The notes: generated from the sequence alone by a model not told the origin. Counted from the stretch's first letter, positions 17,724 to 27,436 are shown. The stretch is 64,000 nucleotides of DNA from JAGPUQ01 sp036961295 (GCA_036961295.1 JBALVX010000001.1:1488001-1552000); one strand, 5' to 3'. A program made the numbers and translations.

Positions 17724-18239
17724 CTAAGTAGTGGCCATTTGTCGTAAGATTTCTTCTGCCGCGTACTTAGGGCCGCGACGATTACCAGTGTAGCTGAGAT
17801 CGGCCACTTCGCGATACAAGTGCTCCCGCTCGCTTATTAAGCGATCAATGACTTCGCGACGGTTGGCAACTTGCAGCAGCGGCCGATTAGTATCAGTACG
17901 CGTACGCTCGTAAAGCTCCTGTGCACTAACCTGAAGGTAAATCACATAACCACTTTGCAATAGTTTGCGATTTTCAGGCCTCAGTACAGCGCCGCCACCG
18001 GTGGCCACAACCATATCTGAACGATCACACAAATCAGCCAGCACTGCCGCTTCGCGATCGCGAAAACCTACTTCGCCCTCGACATCAAATATCCAGGGAA
18101 TATCCGCACCACAACGGCGTTCAATTTCGCTATCCAGATCGATGAACTGTTTTTTTAACAGGTTGGCGAGAACTCGCCCGATGGTGGTCTTGCCGGCCCC
18201 CATGGGGCCGACAAGAAATACATTATTAGCCGATATCAC
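17724..18239 (-). CDS. aroK: Shikimate kinase I
   Basis: Phosphorylates shikimate at O3 with ATP. The P-loop GPMGAGKTTIGRVLA occupies about residues 11-25, the shikimate-site DxD is in FIDLDSEIE, and the Walker-B-like ATGGGAVLR follows. It is 171 residues, normal. Its ATG overlaps the pilQ stop by four bases (ATGA), so aroK is translationally coupled to the type IV pilus secretin gene, an arrangement conserved in gammaproteobacteria. Confidence 0.96.
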   Translation of the reverse strand: MISANNVFLVGPMGAGKTTIGRVLANLLKKQFIDLDSEIERRCGADIPWIFDVEGEVGFRDREAAVLADLCDRSDMVVATGGGAVLRPENRKLLQSGYVIYLQVSAQELYERTRTDTNRPLLQVANRREVIDRLISEREHLYREVADLSYTGNRRGPKYAAEEILRQMATT

Positions 18240-20395
18240 TGATCCAGCAGATTATCACTGATAATTTTAGGCGTAATAAAGATCAATATCTCACGTTTGC
18301 TACTGTCGGAAATGTCCTTTCTAAATAAGCGACCGAGAATAGGAATATCCCCTAGCAATGGCACCTTTTCAACCCCGGTAAACTCATCGGCCTGAAAAAT
18401 CCCACCTAACACCAAGGTTTGCCCATCTCCCACAAGAACTCGCGTCGTAATATGGGTTATATCGATCGAAGGAATGGTACCCCCTTGCCCCGATGGTACA
18501 AAAGCACCTACCGAATCCTGCTCTATCACCAGATCCATAATCACCCGATTATCCGGAGTGATTTGCGGGGTCACTTTAAGTAGCAACGTCGCATCTTCAA
18601 AATCGATTTCAGTTGCACCGCTAGATGAATCAGATAAATAGGGTATTTGAGTCCCCGATTCAATAGACGCTTCTTGCTTGTCACCTGTTATTACCTTCGG
18701 CTGGGAAACGATTTCGCCAAAACCACTGTTTTGCAGCGCACTTAACTCCAGATCAACGAAAAAGTTATCATTCAGAAATTCAACAGCAAAGGATCCCGAA
18801 GGATTAATGACACCCAAATCCACATTTAGCGCATCCGAATTTACCAGGATGTTATCCCCACTAATCGGATCAACGTCACCATCGAATCCTTCTAATGACC
18901 CACTAGTTCCGAAGACGCTATTATCAACGGAGTTCCCCCTGGCTTGAACTGACCATCGAGCACCCAGCTCTTTACGGAAATCGGTGTTAGCAATAACGAT
19001 TCGCGCCTCGATTTCAACCTGCCGCACGGGAATATCAATTTCTTTCATAATGCGCCGGAATTGAATAATTTTTTCTTCGGTCTCAGTCAAAATAATTGTG
19101 TTAGTACGCTCATCAACAATGACAGAACCTCGCGATGATAAAATCGATCCGGAAGCCCCACTGTCACCCTTGTTACGGAACAAATCAAACAACTCTTTCG
19201 CGTCAGCGTAGTGAACACGGACATACTCTGTGCGCAACGGCGCTAACTCATCGATTTGTTTGTTAGCTTCCACCTGTAATCGCTCGGTCTCGGCTATATC
19301 CGCAGCCGGTGCCACCATCATTACATTGCCATTAATTCGTTTATCCAATCCTTGGGACTTTAGAATAATATCCAGAGCTTGATCCCACGGCACGTTCTCC
19401 AATCGCAGCGTAATCTTGCCACTAACCCGATCACTGGCCACCAGGTTAAAGTCAGTAAAATCGGCCATTAGCTGAAGCAGGGCTCGCACATCAATATCCT
19501 GAAAATTTAGCGATAACTTTTCACCGCTATATTCGAATTCTTGTGCTCTCTCAGCTTTTTCCTCATCTGTTAATGGCTTTACGCTGACCACATAACTTTC
19601 GTCGGCCTGATACGCCAGGTAATCATAATTCCCCAGGGTTTTAATCACCACTTTTGTTGTACTGCCATCGGAACTGGCATCAATATTTTTTACCGGCGTC
19701 GCAAAATCCACCACATCAAGGTTTCTGTCTAATGCCGCAGGCAAGCTAGTACGATAGAAGGTCAGCACCACATCGTTACCGACTTGCGAGATATCAGCAC
19801 TCGCATTTTTATCCGTTAACCCGATAGAGATCAGTCCTTCACCAACTTCGCCGCGGCGAAAATCAATGCCGGAAATTGACGAACCACCACTGCTAGTTTG
19901 CGCCTCTGCCGAGGACGCCCCCACATTGGCGTACCGGCTGCTGGCGGCCGAAACCGCGCCTGGTTCTTCACCAACGAGAATGGAGAGCACGTTGCCGGAG
20001 CTTGTCAATTCGTAACCCACTGCTTCACGAAGATTTAAAATCAGACGTGTACGCCCCTCCGACGACAATACAATTGCGCTTTTAGCTAACTCTAAATTAA
20101 GCTCATATTTTTTTTGCTCTAACACACTGACAGTGTTGTCAAAATCAAAAACCATACGCGCAGGATTATCAATCACATAGCCATTGGGCGTCACAGGAGT
20201 ACCGGCGAACTGAAGCCGAACCTCTAATTTACCACCACCAACCGAGGTAAAATCTAGTTGTTCCAGAGTAACCGGCTCGGCTGCCTGCAAGTAGGCTACA
20301 GGAGCTATCGCGAAGCCGGCCAGCAAGAGAACTTTAAGGCAGATTTTGACCCGAGCTCGCATAGCTTGAGCTGTCATTATTATCGCACGCATCAT
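18236..20395 (-). CDS. pilQ: Type IV pilus outer-membrane secretin PilQ
   Basis: Forms the outer-membrane pore through which the pilus passes. It has a signal peptide (hydrophobic KVLLLAGFAIAPVAYLQA), two AMIN domains in about residues 30-260, a secretin/TonB short N-terminal domain (LSLNFQDIDVRALLQLMADF), an N1/NolW domain and the C-terminal secretin domain (VPLLGDIPILGRLFR). I chose the ATG at 20393-20395: it overlaps the pilP stop as TGATG and has AAGGAG seven bases upstream; 15 further codons upstream are open but lie inside pilP. The product is 719 residues. Last pil gene of the operon, coupled to aroK. Confidence 0.96.
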   Translation of the reverse strand: MMRAIIMTAQAMRARVKICLKVLLLAGFAIAPVAYLQAAEPVTLEQLDFTSVGGGKLEVRLQFAGTPVTPNGYVIDNPARMVFDFDNTVSVLEQKKYELNLELAKSAIVLSSEGRTRLILNLREAVGYELTSSGNVLSILVGEEPGAVSAASSRYANVGASSAEAQTSSGGSSISGIDFRRGEVGEGLISIGLTDKNASADISQVGNDVVLTFYRTSLPAALDRNLDVVDFATPVKNIDASSDGSTTKVVIKTLGNYDYLAYQADESYVVSVKPLTDEEKAERAQEFEYSGEKLSLNFQDIDVRALLQLMADFTDFNLVASDRVSGKITLRLENVPWDQALDIILKSQGLDKRINGNVMMVAPAADIAETERLQVEANKQIDELAPLRTEYVRVHYADAKELFDLFRNKGDSGASGSILSSRGSVIVDERTNTIILTETEEKIIQFRRIMKEIDIPVRQVEIEARIVIANTDFRKELGARWSVQARGNSVDNSVFGTSGSLEGFDGDVDPISGDNILVNSDALNVDLGVINPSGSFAVEFLNDNFFVDLELSALQNSGFGEIVSQPKVITGDKQEASIESGTQIPYLSDSSSGATEIDFEDATLLLKVTPQITPDNRVIMDLVIEQDSVGAFVPSGQGGTIPSIDITHITTRVLVGDGQTLVLGGIFQADEFTGVEKVPLLGDIPILGRLFRKDISDSSKREILIFITPKIISDNLLDQ

Positions 20396-20928
20396 CACTT
20401 GTTCTCCTTGAGTGGCAAAGCTCGCGGTCGTTCCACCCAACCGCCATCTCCGTCCGGAATAATTTCTATCACTTCAGTTCTATATTCATCTATCACAACA
20501 ATTTGGCCGTGATTTTTGCCCAAATAACTTCCCAAACTAACTCGATGAATTTCTTCGCCATCACTAATCAGTGCAGAAAGCGTTCCACCGCGCTGAAGCG
20601 AACCCACCATCGATAAGCTGGCAAAACTTTTCGTTTCAAGTACTTGTTTCGACCTGTTCGTTGCAGGTTTCACCGCGGCTTTTCCAGACGTATGTTTTGC
20701 TACAACGCTAGACGGTGGATCAAAAGGACTTCTAAGCGTCATCGCACTATATTTAAAAATTTCATGCACCTGAAGTACGGGCATGGGTTCAATTTTACCG
20801 CCCGGCCTGGCTCTTGTCTTCGCCATATAATCGTCCAAATCTTGAAATTTCTGCTCACCCGAACAACTCGCTAGCAATACAGATGCCAAAAAGAATAAAA
20901 AATATTGTTTGCACCCGTGGAGTCGCAT
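20395..20928 (-). CDS. pilP: Type IV pilus assembly lipoprotein PilP
   Basis: Periplasmic lipoprotein linking the inner-membrane PilMNO platform to the PilQ secretin. A lipoprotein signal peptide is clear (FLFFLASVLLASCSG, with the lipidated Cys at about residue 22). It is followed by a disordered linker and the beta-domain (SMVGSLQRGGTLSALI). It is 177 residues, a typical size. It starts 1 base after pilO and its stop overlaps the pilQ start, indicating tight coupling. Confidence 0.95.
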   Translation of the reverse strand: MRLHGCKQYFLFFLASVLLASCSGEQKFQDLDDYMAKTRARPGGKIEPMPVLQVHEIFKYSAMTLRSPFDPPSSVVAKHTSGKAAVKPATNRSKQVLETKSFASLSMVGSLQRGGTLSALISDGEEIHRVSLGSYLGKNHGQIVVIDEYRTEVIEIIPDGDGGWVERPRALPLKENK

Positions 20929-20929
20929 C

Positions 20930-21535
20930 TTACTGCTCCCCCTTATAACGATAAGTTTTAGCTTCTATGGAAAAGTCTAAAAGACCACCCTTATCCCTTC
21001 CCAAACTATAATTATGTAATGTTACAATTCTTGGCAAACCGGAAACCCCACTTACAAAAGCCCCGAAATCGTGATACGTACCCGTGGCCGAAATTTTTAT
21101 CGGCAACTCTATGTAAAATTCGCTAGCTCTTTCTGGCTGCAATGCAATACTCGATATATTCAGGCTACTACCTAAACCGATTTCGGTAATATCTTCTAAC
21201 AACCCCGGGACTTCGGTATCTTCTGGCAATTGCGCTAAAAGAGCGCCAAATGATATATCGATTTCTTTCATTTGCTCTCGATAAACGGGCAAATTTCTCG
21301 CCTCAAAAGCTTTTTGCTCAAAATCTTTCTTAAGCTTTTGCTCAGATGCGACTGCACGATCTTTCACAACGTACATTTCTTTGATTTTAAACCAATAACC
21401 CAAACCCAATGCTACGACCAGCAAACTAACCAGCAAGCCGAGTTTGGCCAATGCCGGCCAAACTCCTATGGTATCGAGCGTGTACTTTTCCTTATCAAAG
21501 GATTGTAATTCTGCGACCAGATTATTTATCGTCAT
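20930..21535 (-). CDS. pilO: Type IV pilus inner-membrane protein PilO
   Basis: Alignment subcomplex protein that dimerises with PilN in the periplasm. It has a short cytoplasmic N-terminus, one membrane segment (LGLLVSLLVVALGLGYWF, about residues 31-48), a coiled-coil (about 60-90) and a ferredoxin-like periplasmic domain (LPIKISATGTYHDFGAFV). It is 201 residues. It lies 4 bases after pilN and 1 base before pilP. Confidence 0.95.
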   Translation of the reverse strand: MTINNLVAELQSFDKEKYTLDTIGVWPALAKLGLLVSLLVVALGLGYWFKIKEMYVVKDRAVASEQKLKKDFEQKAFEARNLPVYREQMKEIDISFGALLAQLPEDTEVPGLLEDITEIGLGSSLNISSIALQPERASEFYIELPIKISATGTYHDFGAFVSGVSGLPRIVTLHNYSLGRDKGGLLDFSIEAKTYRYKGEQ

Positions 21536-21539
21536 AGCT

Positions 21540-22127
21540 CTACTTCCCGGCAGCCTTTAAATCTAACTCACCATTGTTGACTGCTTTGATTTTTACACGA
21601 AGATCAAAACGATTTCCCTGCTCTCCTAAGGTTGCATCTGCATTCACCTTAATTAGATTTGGATCAGAAAACTTGTACGAACCATCTAACTGCCGCATAA
21701 AACTCGAAATTCGGTTATTAGACTCTGCATAACCTGCCAGACTGATGTCATCACCGACGCGAGCTACAGAATCAATATAAACCCCATCGGGGATCACTCT
21801 CACAAATTCATCGTAGACTTTAACAATGTCAGGGCGAGCACTCTGGAGTGACTGAATCACCGCCATACGCTCCAACACCTGTTTGCGCCGCATTTTTAAA
21901 TTCTTAATCTCTTCAACATCTTTGGCGAGAGCATTGATTGCTCCGGTAAGCACGCCGTTGCGTTGGTTCTGGGTATCAGTTTGCGACTGCACATACTGCC
22001 CCCATAAAAAAGCGGCGGCCAAACCAACAACGAATGTAATAGCCATAGCGCTGACAAACGCCTTCTTTTTCTCCTGGCGCATATCTTCGCGCCAGGACAG
22101 TAGGTTAATGTTCGCCATGTTATTCAA
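21540..22127 (-). CDS. pilN: Type IV pilus inner-membrane protein PilN
   Basis: Bitopic membrane protein; its N-terminal tail binds cytoplasmic PilM. The conserved PilM-binding motif INLLSWRED is at about residues 6-14. It is followed by one membrane helix (FVSAMAITFVVGLAAAFLW), a coiled-coil and a periplasmic ferredoxin-like domain. It is 195 residues. Its start overlaps the end of pilM by eight bases. Confidence 0.95.
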   Translation of the reverse strand: MNNMANINLLSWREDMRQEKKKAFVSAMAITFVVGLAAAFLWGQYVQSQTDTQNQRNGVLTGAINALAKDVEEIKNLKMRRKQVLERMAVIQSLQSARPDIVKVYDEFVRVIPDGVYIDSVARVGDDISLAGYAESNNRISSFMRQLDGSYKFSDPNLIKVNADATLGEQGNRFDLRVKIKAVNNGELDLKAAGK

Positions 22128-23187
22128 GCCCTCTCATTGCCAACCCTGCTGCAATCAACATTGCCGGGGCATCCGAGGCAAGCGCCACCGCGTTGACCTT
22201 ACTACCGACGGCCATATTGGCGAAGGGGTTAGCCACTGCGGTGGGCAATCCCAGCTTGTCTTCTACTTCCTGACGTAAACCGTCCATCGCTGCCACGCCG
22301 CCAGCCAACACCAATTGGTCGACATAGTTATAATCGCTGGAGGAAAAGAAGAATTGTAAAGAACGCTGAATCTGCTGGATCAACGCTTCTTTAAAAGGCA
22401 CTAAAATTTCAGCTTCATAATCTTCCGGTAAGCCACCCTGCTTCTTGGCTTGCCCTGCCTCTTCAACTGAGAGGCCGTAACGACGCTGTATTTCTTCGGT
22501 AACCTGCTTACCACCAAACAGTTGCTCTCGGGTATATAGGGTTTTGCCATCGACCAGTACGCTGAGGGTCAACATAGTTGCGCCAATATCGGCGATCGCG
22601 ACCACCTGGTTACCGATTTCCTCAAACTGCTCGGCTAACAAACGGAATGCCCGCTCTATGGCAAACACTTCAACATCGACAATTTTAGGATTAAGCCCGC
22701 AAGCCTCTATTGCCTCGGTGCGTAAATCAACATTTTCGCGTCGACACGCGGCTAGCAATATCTCAATTTGCTCCGGATTTGCTTCGGAAGGACCAATAAC
22801 CTCATAGTCAAGCGCAACTTCTTCAAGGGGGTAGGGAATATATTGGTCGGCTTCGTCCGCAATTTGGTCTTCCAGAGCCAAATCACTAAGGCCCGCTGGC
22901 ATCTCAATCACCTTGGTAATGACTGCGGAGCCCGCGACCGCAACGGCCACATCCTTGGTTTTGGTCTTCGATTGGCTAACCAATATTTGTAGCACCTCAG
23001 AGAGGGCGCTAACGTTAGCGATATTTTTCTCAACCACAGTATTAGGCGGTAATGGGCGCACCATATAGCTCTCTACTTTGACGCGACCGCCACTCTTGCT
23101 CAGCTCGAGCAACTTGACCGCAGAAGAGCTGATATCGAGGCCAATCAACGCTTTGGACTTGGTATCCAGAAATCCTAAAATTCCCAT
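22120..23187 (-). CDS. pilM: Type IV pilus assembly ATPase-like PilM
   Basis: FtsA/actin-like cytoplasmic protein that binds ATP and anchors PilN. The phosphate-1 loop IGLDISSSAVKLLEL, the phosphate-2 region VAIADIGATMLTLSV and the adenosine motif LVLAGGVAAMDGL are visible. It is 355 residues, full length. First gene of pilMNOPQ-aroK. The 224-base gap upstream is shared with divergent ponA, the classic ponA-pilM arrangement. Confidence 0.97.
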   Translation of the reverse strand: MGILGFLDTKSKALIGLDISSSAVKLLELSKSGGRVKVESYMVRPLPPNTVVEKNIANVSALSEVLQILVSQSKTKTKDVAVAVAGSAVITKVIEMPAGLSDLALEDQIADEADQYIPYPLEEVALDYEVIGPSEANPEQIEILLAACRRENVDLRTEAIEACGLNPKIVDVEVFAIERAFRLLAEQFEEIGNQVVAIADIGATMLTLSVLVDGKTLYTREQLFGGKQVTEEIQRRYGLSVEEAGQAKKQGGLPEDYEAEILVPFKEALIQQIQRSLQFFFSSSDYNYVDQLVLAGGVAAMDGLRQEVEDKLGLPTAVANPFANMAVGSKVNAVALASDAPAMLIAAGLAMRGLE

Positions 23188-23221
23188 TTTCTTATCTAAT
23201 CTCCATAGTTAGGGCAACTAT

Positions 23222-23251
23222 ATAGTAAATCACTCAAATAAAGCAACACAA
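23222..23251 (-). promoter_or_regulatory. Possible pilM operon promoter
   Basis: On the minus strand, TTGTGT (23246-23251) and TACTAT (23222-23227) are separated by 18 bases, about 35 bases upstream of the pilM ATG. The -35 matches only in its first three bases. Confidence 0.35.
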
Positions 23252-23339
23252 CTTAACGCCACATATTGAATTCGTTCCAGCTAAAATCTGTATCACGTCA
23301 CATATTTCAGTGACGACACTCCTCTTTGCCTACTTACCT

Positions 23340-23345
23340 TATAAT
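23340..23345 (+). promoter_or_regulatory. Possible ponA -10 element
   Basis: A perfect TATAAT stands 66 bases upstream of the ponA ATG. No convincing -35 is present at 16-18 bases, so the call rests on the -10 alone. Confidence 0.35.
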
Positions 23346-23411
23346 GCTCCGTTTGGGAGAGACTCGCCGCTGCTCTCCATCTCAATTCTTGATCAATAGA
23401 GCCCTGACCCG

Positions 23412-25835
23412 ATGACCCGCACTACCCGCCTATTACTCTCCCTTGGTTTTTACCTGGGCTGCCTCGGTCTCGGCTGTACCTTGCTGATCACTGCGACTTT
23501 ATATCTCTACCTTAGCCCGAAATTACCTTCTGTGGAAACCCTGAAATCAGTTAAATTCCAGACACCTATGAGAATCTATTCACAAGATTTAAAGTTAATT
23601 GGGGAATTTGGCGAAAAACGGCGTACACCTATCGAACGCGATCAAATTCCAGCCTTACTAGTGCAAGCCCTGTTGGCCGCGGAAGACGACCGGTTTTACC
23701 AGCATATCGGCATCGATATCAACGGTCTGATACGGGCGGGGCTCCAGCTGATCAGTACCGGCGATATCCAGTCCGGTGGCAGCACCTTAACCATGCAATT
23801 AGCACGCAATTTTTTCCTCACTCGCGACCAGACCTTTATACGCAAGCTCAATGAAATACTGCTGGCCCTGCGCATTGAAGACGAGATCAGCAAAGATGAC
23901 ATCCTGACGCTTTATGCCAACAAAGTATTCCTGGGCAACCGGGCCTACGGCGTAGCTGCCGCTGCCGAAGCCTATTACGGCATATCGCTGTCCCAGCTCT
24001 CGCTCTCGCAAGCGGCGATGATTGCCGGTCTGCCTAAAGCGCCATCTACATTTAATCCGGTCGTTAACCCAGAGCGCGCCAAACAACGCCGAGACTGGAT
24101 ACTGGGTCGCATGGCAAAACTCGACTACATTACCCAAACCGATGCTGAAGCGGCTATCGCCACAGAGGTTCACGGCCAACTCTATAAACCCCGCATCGAA
24201 GTCGATGTCCCCTACCTGGCCGAAATGGCACGCCGGGAAGTGGTCGCGACCTACGGAACCCAGGCCTACATTGAAGGTTTTAGAGTTATCACCACCGTCA
24301 ACAGCAAGCTTCAGCTATATGCCGAGGGCGCATTGACGTCCGGCTTACTTGCCTATGACTGGCGGCATGGCTTTCGTGGTGCCGAGGCGCATCTCGCTGA
24401 CCCCACCCAGTGGCTACCAACACTCGACACTACGCCTGCCCTGCGCGGACTCACACCCGCCATCGTCACTAGCGTCAACAAAGACTGGATTTCGGTTTTA
24501 TTAGCGGCGGACAAAGAGCTCGTCCTTGACGCTGAAGGCCCACTTAAAAAACTGCGCCGTTATATCAGCGAAAATCGTTACAGTGACTCGACCACCGATT
24601 TCACCACCTTATTTAAAATTGGTGATCTGATTCGTCTGCGCCGAGATACGCAGGGCAACTGGAAACTCGCCCAGATTCCAGAAGCCCAGGCCAGCCTGGT
24701 GTCACTTGATCCCGACAATGGTGCCATCAGGGCTTTAGTTGGAGGTTTTGACTTCTCCACCAGCAACTTTAACCGAGCGACGCAGGCCAAACGCCAGCCA
24801 GGTTCTAATTTCAAACCTTTCATTTATACCGCAGCTCTGGAACAGGGTATGACCGGGGCATCCATCATCAACGACGCCCCGGTGGTATTTGACGATGCCA
24901 AACTGGAGCGCGCCTGGCGCCCGGAAAACAACAGCGGTAAATTTTATGGCCCTACCCGGCTCCGCAAGGCACTGTATCTGTCGCGCAACCTGGTCTCCAT
25001 TCGCGTGTTACGTGCAGTGGGTGTTGATCCGGCGATAAATACCGCCAGCAAATTCGGTTTTGACAGATCTGTCCTACCGCGTAATTTATCACTGGCTCTG
25101 GGCACTCACGCGGTCACCCCCATCGAGGTCGCCACGGGCTATGCCACTTTTGCCAATGGCGGTTACCAGGTTAAGCCCTACCTCATTGATCGGCTGGAAG
25201 ACGCCAGCGGCGAAGTCATCACCCGCAGCGAACCCAACACCGTCTGCCGTAGCTGCGAACAAAATAACAGCGGGCAAAACGTGGACTCGACACTGGACAT
25301 CGAAACTCAAGACCGTGCCGCTAACACAGTAATACCCACAAACCCCGCGCCCCGAGTACTCGAGCCACGCGTCGCCTACATCATGGACAATATTCTGAAA
25401 GATGTTATTCGCCGAGGCACGGCAACTCGTGCGCTTGAACTCAAACGCGGTGATATCGCGGGTAAGACCGGCACCACCAACGGGCCTCGGGATGCCTGGT
25501 TCTCTGGCTACAATCCCAGCCTGGCAACGACAGTATGGCTTGGGTTTGACAACAATAAACTGCTCGGCAAACGCGAGTTCGGTGGCTCGGCAGCGCTGCC
25601 AATCTGGATGGAATTTATGGGTAAGGCGCTGGCCGGAACGCCCGAGCGTTATTACCCCCAACCGGAAGGTATTGTTTCGATGCGTATCGACCCGGAAACC
25701 GGATTGCTCGCCCGTCCCGAACAGGAAGACGCTGAGGTTGAGTTATTTCGGGAAGAGTTTGCACCAACCCGGTTTGCCGACACCCACGGCCAATCGGGAG
25801 GCAGCGCCGCCGCTCTGCCGGAAGACCTGTTCTAA
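23412..25835 (+). CDS. ponA: Penicillin-binding protein 1A
   Basis: Bifunctional class A PBP (also named mrcA): polymerises lipid II glycan strands and cross-links peptides in the periplasm. It has an N-terminal anchor (about residues 8-32) and a GT51 domain with the catalytic Glu in AAEDDRFYQHIGID and the motif GGSTLTMQLARN. A PBP1A-specific OB insert (about 310-430) precedes the transpeptidase domain with SxxK in KRQPGSNFKPF, SxN in SRNLVS and KTG in AGKTGTTNGPRDAWF. It is 807 residues. Divergent from pilM. A stop-bearing 13-base repeat tract begins right after the stop codon. Confidence 0.97.
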   Translation: MTRTTRLLLSLGFYLGCLGLGCTLLITATLYLYLSPKLPSVETLKSVKFQTPMRIYSQDLKLIGEFGEKRRTPIERDQIPALLVQALLAAEDDRFYQHIGIDINGLIRAGLQLISTGDIQSGGSTLTMQLARNFFLTRDQTFIRKLNEILLALRIEDEISKDDILTLYANKVFLGNRAYGVAAAAEAYYGISLSQLSLSQAAMIAGLPKAPSTFNPVVNPERAKQRRDWILGRMAKLDYITQTDAEAAIATEVHGQLYKPRIEVDVPYLAEMARREVVATYGTQAYIEGFRVITTVNSKLQLYAEGALTSGLLAYDWRHGFRGAEAHLADPTQWLPTLDTTPALRGLTPAIVTSVNKDWISVLLAADKELVLDAEGPLKKLRRYISENRYSDSTTDFTTLFKIGDLIRLRRDTQGNWKLAQIPEAQASLVSLDPDNGAIRALVGGFDFSTSNFNRATQAKRQPGSNFKPFIYTAALEQGMTGASIINDAPVVFDDAKLERAWRPENNSGKFYGPTRLRKALYLSRNLVSIRVLRAVGVDPAINTASKFGFDRSVLPRNLSLALGTHAVTPIEVATGYATFANGGYQVKPYLIDRLEDASGEVITRSEPNTVCRSCEQNNSGQNVDSTLDIETQDRAANTVIPTNPAPRVLEPRVAYIMDNILKDVIRRGTATRALELKRGDIAGKTGTTNGPRDAWFSGYNPSLATTVWLGFDNNKLLGKREFGGSAALPIWMEFMGKALAGTPERYYPQPEGIVSMRIDPETGLLARPEQEDAEVELFREEFAPTRFADTHGQSGGSAAALPEDLF

Positions 25836-25839
25836 ATTT

Positions 25840-25914
25840 CTGGACAAAAACCCTATATAGCACCGACGGACTAAACCGCTGGACTAAGCCCCTGGGTTAA
25901 ACCTTAGCCATAAT
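25840..25914 (+). repeat. 13-base degenerate tandem repeat after ponA
   Basis: Units: 25840-25852, 25853-25864, 25865-25877, 25878-25890, 25891-25903 and a partial unit to 25914. The clearest are GACGGACTAAACC, GCTGGACTAAGCC and CCTGGGTTAAACC. All units but the first carry TAA or TAG on the ponA strand. The tract begins four bases after the stop codon. Confidence 0.75.
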
Positions 25915-25925
25915 CATCAGGACCA

Positions 25926-26810
25926 CTACGCGGTGATCATCTCATCCCAGGCATAAGCGGTATCGCCCAGGACATAGAAGTAAGGGTTCAACATCTCTGC
26001 CTTGGTGTTGTACCGCAGCGGGGCCATATCGCCCGTGACCACCTGACCACCCGCCGCCTCTACCACGGCCTGAGCCGCCGCCGTATCCCATTCACAGGTA
26101 GGCGCCAAGCGAGGATACACATCGGCCGCTCCCTCGGCGACCAGGCACAGTTTGAGCGAACTGCCCATATTGCAAAGAGCAATGTGATCTACCCGTTGCT
26201 CTAGTGCCGACAACCACTGATCGACCATATCGGCACCGTGACTGCGGCTGGCAACAACGGAAACTGGCTGCGCCGCGCTAGCGCCACGACCCGACATCGA
26301 ACGCGGGGTAATCGCGAGCGTACTCTCGCTATCTCGACGCCAGGCACCCACTCCAGTAAGCCCACAGTAAGTCAGTTGCGTCACTGGAACATAAACCACA
26401 CCCAGCACCGGAATCTGGTTTTCTATTAAGGCCACGTTGACCGTAAACTCGCCGCTGCGTTTAACGAACTCCTTGGTGCCGTCTAAGGGATCAATAATCC
26501 AGTAGCGCTGCCAGGTGGCACGCTCGGCAAAATCAGGAACCTCAGCTTCTTCAGACAATACGGGAATGTTCGGGGTCAAGCGCCGCAGACCTCCCGCTAG
26601 TACTCGATGAGAGGCCAGATCAGCGGCGGTGAGTGGAGAATCATCGTCTTTTGTATCGACGACAAAATCGTCCTGCTCATAGACCTCCAGAATCGCCGCA
26701 CCTGCCTCTACTGCAAGCTCGATCACCGCATCCATTAATGCTTTGTTAATCGATCCCTGATCATTCAATATACCGTCATTCAATACGCTATCCCTCACAT
26801 CTTCCGCCAT
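25926..26810 (-). CDS. cysQ: 3'(2'),5'-bisphosphate nucleotidase
   Basis: Mg2+-dependent, Li+-sensitive phosphatase of the inositol-monophosphatase fold that removes the 3' phosphate of PAP formed in sulfate assimilation. Metal-site motifs are LSEEAE, WIIDPLDGTKEF and CEWDTAAAQAVVEAAGG. The ORF is 294 residues; the family is usually about 250-270, and an internal ATG at 26733-26735 (MDAVIEL) would give 269. The extra N-terminus contains a pentapeptide repeat (SVLND, GILND) encoded by a 15-base tandem repeat at 26762-26791. No good ribosome site decides the start. Downstream of nudE on the same strand. Confidence 0.9.
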   Translation of the reverse strand: MAEDVRDSVLNDGILNDQGSINKALMDAVIELAVEAGAAILEVYEQDDFVVDTKDDDSPLTAADLASHRVLAGGLRRLTPNIPVLSEEAEVPDFAERATWQRYWIIDPLDGTKEFVKRSGEFTVNVALIENQIPVLGVVYVPVTQLTYCGLTGVGAWRRDSESTLAITPRSMSGRGASAAQPVSVVASRSHGADMVDQWLSALEQRVDHIALCNMGSSLKLCLVAEGAADVYPRLAPTCEWDTAAAQAVVEAAGGQVVTGDMAPLRYNTKAEMLNPYFYVLGDTAYAWDEMITA

Positions 26811-26845
26811 AACCGCACGATACCTTTAAAATTAATAACCATGTC

Positions 26846-27412
26846 TTATTGAGCAAGCTCTCTCAAATAATCCCGGGCAATGTACAAAGCCGAAATCGAC
26901 AGACTGTCACTGACATCGTCCCGCTCCAGCAAGCTCGATAGCTCGTCCAGTGGCCAGGTCATCACCTCCATCGGCTCCGGTTCATCTCCGGGTAATGATT
27001 GTTCGTACAAATCCTGCGCCAACACAATATCCACGCTGCGCTGCATATAAGAAGGTGTTAAGTGCACGCTTTTTAGAAACGTCAGCTGGCGTGCGCCGTA
27101 GCCCGCTTCCTCCTGAAGTTCTCGATTAGCCGCAGCTAGCCGGTCTTCACCGGGATCTACCGCTCCTTTGGGCAAACCCCACTGATAGCTATTACTGCCA
27201 CCGCCGTATTCACAAATCAACACCACCTCACCCGCACGGTTGATCGGCACCACAACGACGGCACCGTAACCCGCGCTCACCAGTCGCTCGTAAACCCGTT
27301 CAACGCCATTGGAAAAGCGCAGATCCAGTTGCTCGACCCGAAACAAACGGCTGCGGGCGACAATCTTGCGCTTCAAAATTTCCGGTGGGGTAGGCATACT
27401 CAGCAACGTCAC
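26846..27412 (-). CDS. nudE: ADP compounds hydrolase NudE
   Basis: Nudix hydrolase acting on ADP-ribose, Ap3A and NADH. The Nudix box reads GAVDPGEDRLAAANRELQEE followed by AGY, matching G-x5-E-x7-R-E-x2-E-E-x-G. The upstream stretch RLFRVEQLDLRFSNGVERVYERL is NudE-like. It is 188 residues. The start at 27412 is 24 bases from the divergent yrfG ATG, so both promoters must overlap the opposing genes. Position next to ponA, yrfG and hslR is conserved with E. coli. Confidence 0.93.
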   Translation of the reverse strand: MTLLSMPTPPEILKRKIVARSRLFRVEQLDLRFSNGVERVYERLVSAGYGAVVVVPINRAGEVVLICEYGGGSNSYQWGLPKGAVDPGEDRLAAANRELQEEAGYGARQLTFLKSVHLTPSYMQRSVDIVLAQDLYEQSLPGDEPEPMEVMTWPLDELSSLLERDDVSDSLSISALYIARDYLRELAQ

Positions 27413-27436
27413 TTTAACAGCGGACTATTATCAGCC

